Positions 58,001 through 64,000 of a stretch of DNA of 64,000 nt are shown here, in pieces. Source of the stretch: Liolophura sinensis (lineage: Eukaryota; Mollusca; Polyplacophora; Chitonida; Chitonidae); contig NC_088305.1 of NCBI RefSeq assembly GCF_032854445.1, positions 29,786,628 through 29,850,627 on the forward strand, written 5' to 3'. Under the pieces are notes generated by a model. That model was not told where the DNA came from and searched no databases. It saw only the letters and a list, made by a program, of their open reading frames with translations. The translations under genes and the position numbers were made by a program. Numbering within the stretch: position 1 is the stretch's first letter; each line of letters starts with the position of its first letter.

Positions 58001-61000
58001 TCCTAAGCCAATTCCACATGTTCTGAAACCAGTTCCACGTAATCTGGAGTCATTACCACATTGTCTCTAGACTATGCCACATGACCTGGAGACAATTCCA
58101 CATGATCTGGAGACAATAACACATAATCTGGATACAATTCAACATGATCTGGAGCTATCTCTGCATGATCTGGAGACAATTCAACATGATCTGGAGCCAT
58201 CTCCGCATGATCTGGAGCCATCTCCGCACGATCTGGAGCCATCTCTGCATGATCTGGAGCCATCTCCGCATGATCTGGAGACAATTCCATAAGATCAAGC
58301 TCATTTCACACAATGTGAAGCTAACTCTGTAACAGCCGGAGCTAATTTCAGATAGAAAAAGTTTGAAGTGTAGTTTTAATTCTTATGTTTGTATCCGAGA
58401 CTACCAGAAATTAAACTACCAGCATCCATAGTGAAACTGCTGGAGAGTGCGTTCTGTAAGGTTTCTCTAATGCTCATTGTATGTGCTTTGTGTTTTGCCA
58501 TTTTCAGGTTTTGTATCACAGAGTTTCTCCACAAGAAGTCATCTGTACCCTGCCCACTGTGCAAGAAACCAGTCACAAGAAGGTGAGCATTACTGTTAAA
58601 TTACAGCTTTAAATTTACAAGACAAATCAAAATAATCAATGCACAGAACCAAGCTAAGCTTCTACATGTACCTATGGTATCCACAATGACTGAAATCATT
58701 ATAACGCAGTCGTCACTTCTGATGTCTAGTCAATTCTGCTTGTCACTCATTTTTCAGTCAGAAATTGGACTCAGTTTTGCAAATCAGCAAAATGGCTTGA
58801 GAATAGTTTCATTGCAGTTCATAGGAGAATAAACTGAAACTTCTTTTTAAGATGTTTATAACTGTATTGACATGTATGGTTGCTGATGATATCTGTTGCT
58901 GATGATATCTATTGCTGATGATATCTGTTGCTGATGATATCTATTGCTGATGATATCTGTTGCGCACACATGAAAGGCCTGTGTATAACTGATATACGCC
59001 CGGTTTCCCCCCTGTCATATAAGTGAAATATTCTTGAGTACGGCGTAAAACACCAATCAAATAAATATATAACTATAACTGATATACCTAACAAAGACCA
59101 TCGTCTCTGTAAGGGTGTATGTGACATGTGAAACATCTCTGTTGCCCTGTATCTGTCTCTGGTGTTCATCATGACAATATATTGTCATCACCGTGTATCC
59201 ATCACTAGCACACTACTCCCTCCAAATAAAGCAGTCATCCGAACCGAAAAGATTTGCCCCAGGCAATCTTGTAATTGAATCTGGGAAAAAATCAAATCCG
59301 GACAAGGGAGATAATTAGTAATGGCTAGAATAAGCAGAAATCTGAACGGAACTGACAACAGTTGTATGATACAAAATGTACACAAGAAATTCAGGTACCT
59401 GTACTTGTGTTGATTGAGTTACCTGGTTTAATAAAACAATATCAGTCATAAAATTAATTTATCATATTACGAAAATTACATTGATGAAAACTTCAAACCT
59501 GATCAAATCTGGCCAAAAGTGATGCCTAAAGGCATATTTGTGACACTAGTTTTGCCCCTTTTTCCCATGAATATTTTGATATCGGCAAAAAAAAATAGAG
59601 GACACCTCCTCATGTTAATTTGGATAATGTGTCAAATCGATCGGCATAAATTCAAGGGACCACTAGTATTTATATATTATACCTCTTTGATTCTGCATGC
59701 TGGCTTTCTCTCCAGCCGTAAGTGGGAAGGTCTGCCAGCAACCTGCGGATGGTCGTGGGTTTCCCCCGGGCTGTGCCCGGTTTCCACCCACCATAATGCT
59801 GGCCGCCGTCGTATAAGTGAAATATTCTTGAGTACGGCGTAAAAAACCAATCAAAAAAAAAAAAAAAAAAAAATCTTTGATTCTGATTTAATATGCTCCT
59901 AGCTCATAAAAATACATTTATACATGTATATGTATACGTTGTAGTCTTAGACTTCTCATTCATAGCATTACTCAATCGATAAATCTTTAGCTCCAGGCCT
60001 GCCTCTTCTGTGTTATACGTAGGAGTCTGAGTGAGCGGCCCAAATTGGGTGACATTGTGAGTGGCATTCGGAGGCTTATGACAGCCTTCCATACCGATCA
60101 GGAATCATCAGGTGAGTTTCTCGTCCGAAACTTATCTGCTTCTTTGCTCTCACATATTATTCTACCAGGCCTTCAGTCTGATGGGCTCTTTTGGTTTTAA
60201 CAAATGCAGAATAGTGGACCGACTAATAATTGCAGCCGAGTGCAAATGCGATTTTTTCATTTTCTTTTTAGAAGTTTAAACTAATATGTTCTTGTTTTGA
60301 TATTGTTCTACTTTTATATACCGCTGAGTGAAGTTAAGGGACTACACTAGGAATCACGCAGTTTGTCCATATGTCTGTAGATTTTATGCATGCCTCTCCT
60401 CCCCAACTACTGCGCTGATTTCGACCAAACATACCATACATATTGCCTAACGTCTGAACTTGTGCATGCTGAAGTTTAATAACAGTCGGGTAATTATTTT
60501 CATAATTTCACTCGTTTAGGACATTGCGTAGAAGTGGGTTTTGTGTCTTCAGAGTTTGTCTGTGCATCCCCTCCCAAAAAAATCAGTTTTTAAGAAACTT
60601 ACCATACATCTTTATTTCATCTCAACTTGTGCATGCTGAAGTTTAATTACAATAGGGTAATTATTTTCATGATTACTGCCATTCAGGTACTTTTCATGTG
60701 CACTGTATTCTCTTCTGCATGCTACGTCTCCATTCGAACTGGATGTACCTGTAGTGCTGTGCACAGATTGCCCATGAAACAGCCTGTAGGATGCCAAGCT
60801 ATAAAGCAACATGACATGCTGTCATTTCTTTTAAGATTTTCATAGTTTACTTTCTTTTAGCTTTGCAAATGTTAGGGTATGGAAGAGGAGTTTTTCGGAC
60901 ATCCGGATTTTAGTTTATTCTCCGGTCATAATTGTGTTCAAATTGTTTATAACAAGATTCAGACATTTTTATCTGTGTTTATTTGCAACTTCATAAAAGT

Positions 61001-63480
61001 ATTATAAGGATAAAGGTGTAGCAGTCAAGGGATTCATATAAGTTCAAATTTTACAAACCGAAACTCAAAAACTGAGGTTTGTTTTTTACCAAATTGAGTT
61101 TAATAAAAATTTACTGACCAATTTGGAGTCCATATTGAGTTAACAAAATTTTACAAACCAAGCTAACTTTTCTGTTGCACTGTATATATATTTCTGATAA
61201 CATCCATGTCACAGCTTGAAATGTAGTACATGGATATACAATTAATAAAGCAACTTATTTGTAAAGATAACATGTGTTCTCTAATTCATATATTTGTTTT
61301 AGAACTTTTCTTTTCATCTTCAAATACTGTTTATTTAATACTGCAGTTTTCTTTTAAATATACTTTTTCTGCTTTATTGTCCATGAGAAAATGGCAGTTT
61401 GTTTAGCTTAACCTTCTGAGTTGAATAGAAGCCAAGACATCTCCTCCGTTAGACACATAATGACCCATTTTATTGTAAAGAGGCTCAGTAGCATGTTGAT
61501 ATGCAGTGGCTAGGTAATGGAAATTGGATCATGTACAATGCTGTAATGGCCTGAGAAATGGTTTTAATTTGTGTTAGAAAGTTCAGCTGTACAAATTCAT
61601 TTTTCTCACGTTTTTTCAACATTTTGCTACCAACAGTTAAATCCGGTATAGTTGTTTCTGTCATGAATATTTTTTTTGTGTTCTGAAAATATTCCGTTTC
61701 TGATGCCAGACTTGAGCATATGGATCCCTGGTATGTATATATGGAAGTTTGACAGGTTTACTTTTGGTTGTGTTCATCAGCAAATCCATCACAAAGTTCA
61801 CAGAGTGGTCTCCCTTCATCAACAGCTGTCACTCTACAGTCTGGCTCTGCAGGTTGTTTTAAAAGATCTCTAGAGCAACCAAACTCTGCCTCCATACAGG
61901 TAAGACCGGGATATTGAATGAGAGCACAAAATTTGCACAAAACACAAATAACTCTCCACTTGTGCTTCTGTGAAAGCTTTTACAACACTGAAAATATCCA
62001 AGAGTTTTTGTGTGTTTTCATGGACATTTGGACTGAACCCACCAAAAATGGGTTTTTAACTATCATCTTTAGTTTTAAATGTCTTTTATAACAATTATTT
62101 TTTTATTTTGATTTTTGATTGTTTGATTTATTTTTATGTGCCTTTTCCTGCATTGTAATGGCAGATATTTTACACAAAAAAGAACTACTTATATTATATT
62201 TTTATTTGGGCAGTTTCTCTGTTAAATCAAGTTCATCTACTCTTATCTATTCTTCTTCGTGTATTTTTCTTGTTAGGTGATTCGCTGATAATGGCTCCTC
62301 ATGAAAGCTAATGTTTTATATGTTTTGTAAAACCAACGTTAAATAAATTATTGAGGCCTCCATGGACGCGGGCGTTAGCGTGTCAGTGCAGCGCAGTGGA
62401 CCAGGAGCCTCTCACAGATGCGGTCGCTGTGTGTTCATCTCCAGATCATGCTGGCTTCCTCTCTGGGAAGGTCTACCAGCAACCTGCGGATGATTGTCTG
62501 TTTCCTCCTTTCTCTGTCTGGTTTCCTCCTGTCTCTGTCTGGTTTCCTCCCACCACATTGCCGGCCACCATCATATAGGTGAAATGTTTTCAAGCATGGC
62601 ATAAAACACCAAAGAAATAAATAAGTTATGTGATCTTATTTTAGTATTTTTAAAAATTTGGATTAAGACGTCTGTTTTATCATCACTTTGATATTCCATC
62701 TCTTCAGTCTTGCATCACTGTATAAATCTATCCTTTCAGAATGATAAGTCTCTCAGGAACCTACGTCACTCCAAGAGAAGAAAGACCGAGGTCACACATG
62801 TGTTTATTGATGGTAAGCTCTGAATATATCCTTAAAAAACCTGTCTTAATCTACAGCTTTTGTCATTAGAAATTCTTGGCCCTAAAAATAAGCAAAGTTT
62901 TTGTGTTATGAAAGTGTGAGATCCATCATTAAAGGTAAGAAGAAAAGAAAGAGGTCATGTATGTACTGATGGTGTGAAGTTCTTTAAGGAGAAAGCTGTC
63001 ATATTAACCTTCTGTAAGTAGAAATTTGATAAAAAGCCAAAGTTAGGGGCTTTTACGGGCAAGCCAACACCAAAAACTCTAGACATGGAATAAAAATAAA
63101 ACTGAAAAATTTTGATCTTGATGTGTTTTGTTATTTTCCTGTTTTTCAAGGCATTTCAATTAAGTAAATATGTCTTCAACAGGACAAATTGCCAAAACAA
63201 TCTACGTATTCCAATAATTAGATGATTTCCAAGTTTTACTTTCATTACTATACTTTCCTCTGATACTGAGAAAAAATTTAGTCTGCTCGTAAAAAAAAAA
63301 ATAAATTTGGTGTGGCCCTGTGTATTATGAAAATTTACCAAACATAATAGATTACATTTTTAAGTTGATTTATCCATTACCTGTATCTTAACTGCTCTCT
63401 AGGTTTTTTTGTTATCCTTTTACAGATCTCACAGAGCCCTCGGAAGCGGCAGATTTGGTTCAGACCCATGTCAATGTTAG
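55006..63480 (+). CDS. BRCA1: BRCA1 orthologue, N-terminal part (RING E3 ligase), 7 exons, continues past the window
   Basis: Exons 55006-55085, 57626-57679, 58508-58582, 60023-60111, 61781-61899, 62740-62812 and 63426-63480 join in frame (545 nt, 181 residues plus 2 nt). Residues 1-23 form the N-terminal helix (Arg7, Val11, Ile15, Met18, Gln19, Lys20 and Leu22 as I recall them in human). The RING is C24-x2-C27-x11-C39-x-H41-x2-C44-x2-C47-x12-C60-x2-C63, one residue shorter in the second loop than human. The E2-contact Ile26 is present; human Pro25 is Ser here. Residues 71-99 match the human segment after the RING (SL-E motif, then AFHTD for human AFQLD), and 140-181 match the human basic run followed by VYIE. 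Known role: with BARD1, ubiquitin ligation and homologous recombination in the nucleus. The large central exon and BRCT domains lie outside. The start is supported by the identical distance from ATG to the first exon end as in human. Confidence 0.93.
55086..57625 (+). other. BRCA1 intron after coding exon 1
   Basis: It begins GTATGT and ends ttacttcag. It holds dispersed repeat D; no extra exon is needed because the flanking phases match. Confidence 0.8.
55800..56260 (+). mobile_element. Dispersed repeat family D
   Basis: It contains ggttcccaggttaaatattc, attattacaggtaaatcagt, gtttcccaggtcaaagtcag and atcctgaaatcctcatgac. It lies in the first BRCA1 intron. Confidence 0.5.
57626..57679 (+). 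CDS. BRCA1: BRCA1 coding exon 2: RING zinc loop 1 (54 nt)
   Basis: The acceptor is ttacttcag and the donor TGCAG|GTAAGT; 54 nt, phase 2 at both ends. It encodes LDLLKNPVSTKCDHQFC with Cys39, His41 and Cys44. The human counterpart is also 54 nt, as I recall. Confidence 0.95.
57868..58325 (+). repeat. 21-bp minisatellite in BRCA1 intron, about 20 copies
   Basis: The unit is catgatctggagacaattc plus one base, with variants (gagccatctccg). It lies between BRCA1 coding exons 2 and 3. The 21-bp period opens long false frames on both strands. Confidence 0.92.
58508..58582 (+). CDS. BRCA1: BRCA1 coding exon 3: RING zinc loop 2 (75 nt)
   Basis: The acceptor is cattttcag and the donor AGAAG|GTGAGC; 75 nt, phase 2 at both ends. 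It encodes RFCITEFLHKKSS then VPCPLCKKPVTR, with Cys47, Cys60 and Cys63. It is one codon shorter than the human exon (78 nt, as I recall). Confidence 0.95.
58879..58974 (+). repeat. 16-bp tandem repeat, 6 copies
   Basis: The unit is gttgctgatgatatct, alternating with attgctgatgatatct. It is in the BRCA1 intron directly before a SINE tail. Confidence 0.9.
58975..59072 (+). mobile_element. SINE family A, tail fragment
   Basis: ttcttgagtacggcgtaaaa then caatcaaataaat. It directly abuts the 16-bp tandem repeat. Confidence 0.7.
59693..59873 (+). mobile_element. SINE family A with poly(A) tail
   Basis: It runs from the tgctggctttctctccagcc region through gtataagtgaaatattcttg to caatcaaaaaaaaa. 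The clean A-run suggests a fairly recent insertion. Confidence 0.8.
60023..60111 (+). CDS. BRCA1: BRCA1 coding exon 4: post-RING helix segment (89 nt)
   Basis: The acceptor is ttatacgtag and the donor TCAG|GTGAGT; 89 nt, phase 2 to 1. It encodes SLSERPKLGDIVSGIRRLM then TAFHTDQESS, matching the human helix after the RING in position and length. Confidence 0.92.
60112..61780 (+). other. BRCA1 intron after coding exon 4
   Basis: AT-rich, no repeats recognised. The phases of the flanking exons (1 and 1) match, but a skipped symmetric exon cannot be excluded. Confidence 0.6.
61781..61899 (+). CDS. BRCA1: BRCA1 coding exon 5: Ser/Gln-rich linker
   Basis: The acceptor is tgttcatcag and the donor ATACAG|GTAAGA; 119 nt, phase 1 to 0. 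It encodes residues 100-139, low in complexity and rich in Ser and Gln. It is not clearly alignable to human, but the phases fit both neighbours exactly and the frame stays open. Confidence 0.75.
62352..62626 (+). mobile_element. SINE family A, near full-length, diverged
   Basis: Head gaggcctccatggacgcggg, B-box region ggtcgctgtgtgttcatctc, a duplicated body block (tggtttcctcctgtctctgt) and tail caaagaaataaataag. Confidence 0.75.
62740..62812 (+). CDS. BRCA1: BRCA1 coding exon 6: basic segment
   Basis: The acceptor is atcctttcag and the donor GATG|GTAAGC; 73 nt, phase 0 to 1. It encodes NDKSLRNLRHSKRRKTEVTH then VFID. This resembles the human stretch of basic residues followed by Val-Tyr-Ile-Glu. 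Confidence 0.85.
63426..63480 (+). CDS. BRCA1: BRCA1 coding exon 7: acidic segment
   Basis: The acceptor is ccttttacag and the donor TTAG|GTAAGT; 55 nt, phase 1 to 2. It encodes DLTEPSEAADLVQTHVNV. No compatible acceptor for the next exon was found before the window ends; the acceptor-like AG at 63968 would give an immediate stop. Confidence 0.8.
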
Positions 63481-64000
63481 GTAAGTGCTAACATGTACAT
63501 ACATTTAGGATAAGTTTATTGTGGATTATCCTATACCTTTGCAAAAAGTCTGTCATAAAGTTGGTGATTCTGCAACGCTTTAGTTTCGGAAGAATAACTC
63601 CTCCACCTGTTGTCTCATTTTGATATCTTTTCTTGTGCAGGTACACTTTGTGGAACCTCAGATCAGGTTCCAAAAGCCATCAGATAAGATTCCAAAAACA
63701 TTGAAGTGCTTGATTTTTTCTGTTTAATATGATATTGATATATGTTAACATGCTTATTTTGCTATCAGTAGCACTAGTTCATTACTAGCTGTGAAGGAAG
63801 GATTCCCTTCTTCTGGTACTTGCAAAGTGTTGGAGGCACTAAGTGGTTGACGGCTGTCATTAGGCCATCTGTATATTCGTGAAGTTTGGTATGGATCGTG
63901 AAGTTTGGTAGAGATCACTGGCTTTACATCACTATGGCATTCTCCATTTGCCTGAACTCATACTGCAGGTGAAAATCTGTGTGTAACATATCAGAAAGCT
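63481..64000 (+). other. BRCA1 intron, incomplete at window edge
   Basis: It starts GTAAGT. A short duplicated block (cgtgaagtttggta) occurs near 63879 and 63898. No further exon was identified. Confidence 0.6.

Noticed and set aside
57868-58325. CRISPR-like regular spacing
   Set aside because: The units are directly contiguous with no unique spacers, in a eukaryotic intron.
57807-58332. Repetitive His/Asp/Leu-rich frames on both strands
   Set aside because: They arise from the 21-bp minisatellite within a BRCA1 intron, between two verified exons.
63968-64000. Possible eighth BRCA1 exon after tactgcag
   Set aside because: In the phase required by the preceding exon it would give an immediate stop codon.

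Overview
The window is animal nuclear DNA, most likely from a lophotrochozoan (mollusc or brachiopod grade). It has GT-AG introns of 0.5 to 25 kb, AT-rich non-coding sequence, many copies of tRNA-derived SINEs of the style seen in mollusc and brachiopod genomes, very frequent ACATGTAC motifs and several minisatellites. No bacterial, plasmid or CRISPR features are present. The species call is an inference from repeat style only.

Two genes can be reconstructed exon by exon. (1) On the minus strand, six coding exons between 25,191 and 6,680 splice in one continuous frame into a 456-residue type I membrane protein. It has a signal peptide, two Ig domains that match D2 and D3 of FGF receptors (including the intron that splits D3), a long Thr/Lys/Pro-rich stalk, one membrane segment and a 15-residue tail ending in a class I PDZ-ligand-like sequence. 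There is no kinase domain. This is the layout of FGFRL1 and of planarian nou-darake. A CpG-richer, promoter-like stretch with a strong minus-strand splice donor at 50.3-50.6 kb is the likely start of the transcript, which would give a 25 kb first intron. (2) On the plus strand, seven exons from 55,006 to 63,480 encode the first 181 residues of a BRCA1 orthologue: the N-terminal helix, the complete RING finger and the segment after it. The gene runs off the right edge. Exon lengths and intron phases closely follow those I recall for human BRCA1. The two genes are divergent, with about 4.4 kb between the putative first exon of one and the start codon of the other.

Layout: 1-6.4 kb is downstream flank of the FGFR-like gene, with a SINE, a 150-bp composite repeat and a weak kinase-like open segment. 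6.5-25.2 kb is the FGFR-like gene body. Its introns hold three minisatellites: 39 bp at 7.9 kb, 67 bp at 10.9-12.0 kb and a 3.5 kb 39-bp array at 20.6-24.1 kb. 25.2-50.3 kb is the inferred first intron, with SINEs, possible conserved or regulatory islands and a few exon-like segments I cannot assign. 50.3-55 kb is the intergenic and promoter zone, with one exon-like island at 52.6-52.8 kb that also contains a short cysteine-rich reading frame. 55-64 kb is the 5' part of BRCA1, with a 21-bp and a 16-bp minisatellite and four or five SINE copies in its introns.

The most unusual structure is the 67-bp array. It is a tandem amplification of the exon-intron junction of Ig domain D3, so the real splice donor is followed by 15 further copies of itself in the intron. 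Using any of the extra donors would frameshift or terminate the protein before the membrane segment. The genes have no evident functional link: one is a developmental FGF-binding or decoy-type receptor, the other a DNA-repair E3 ligase.
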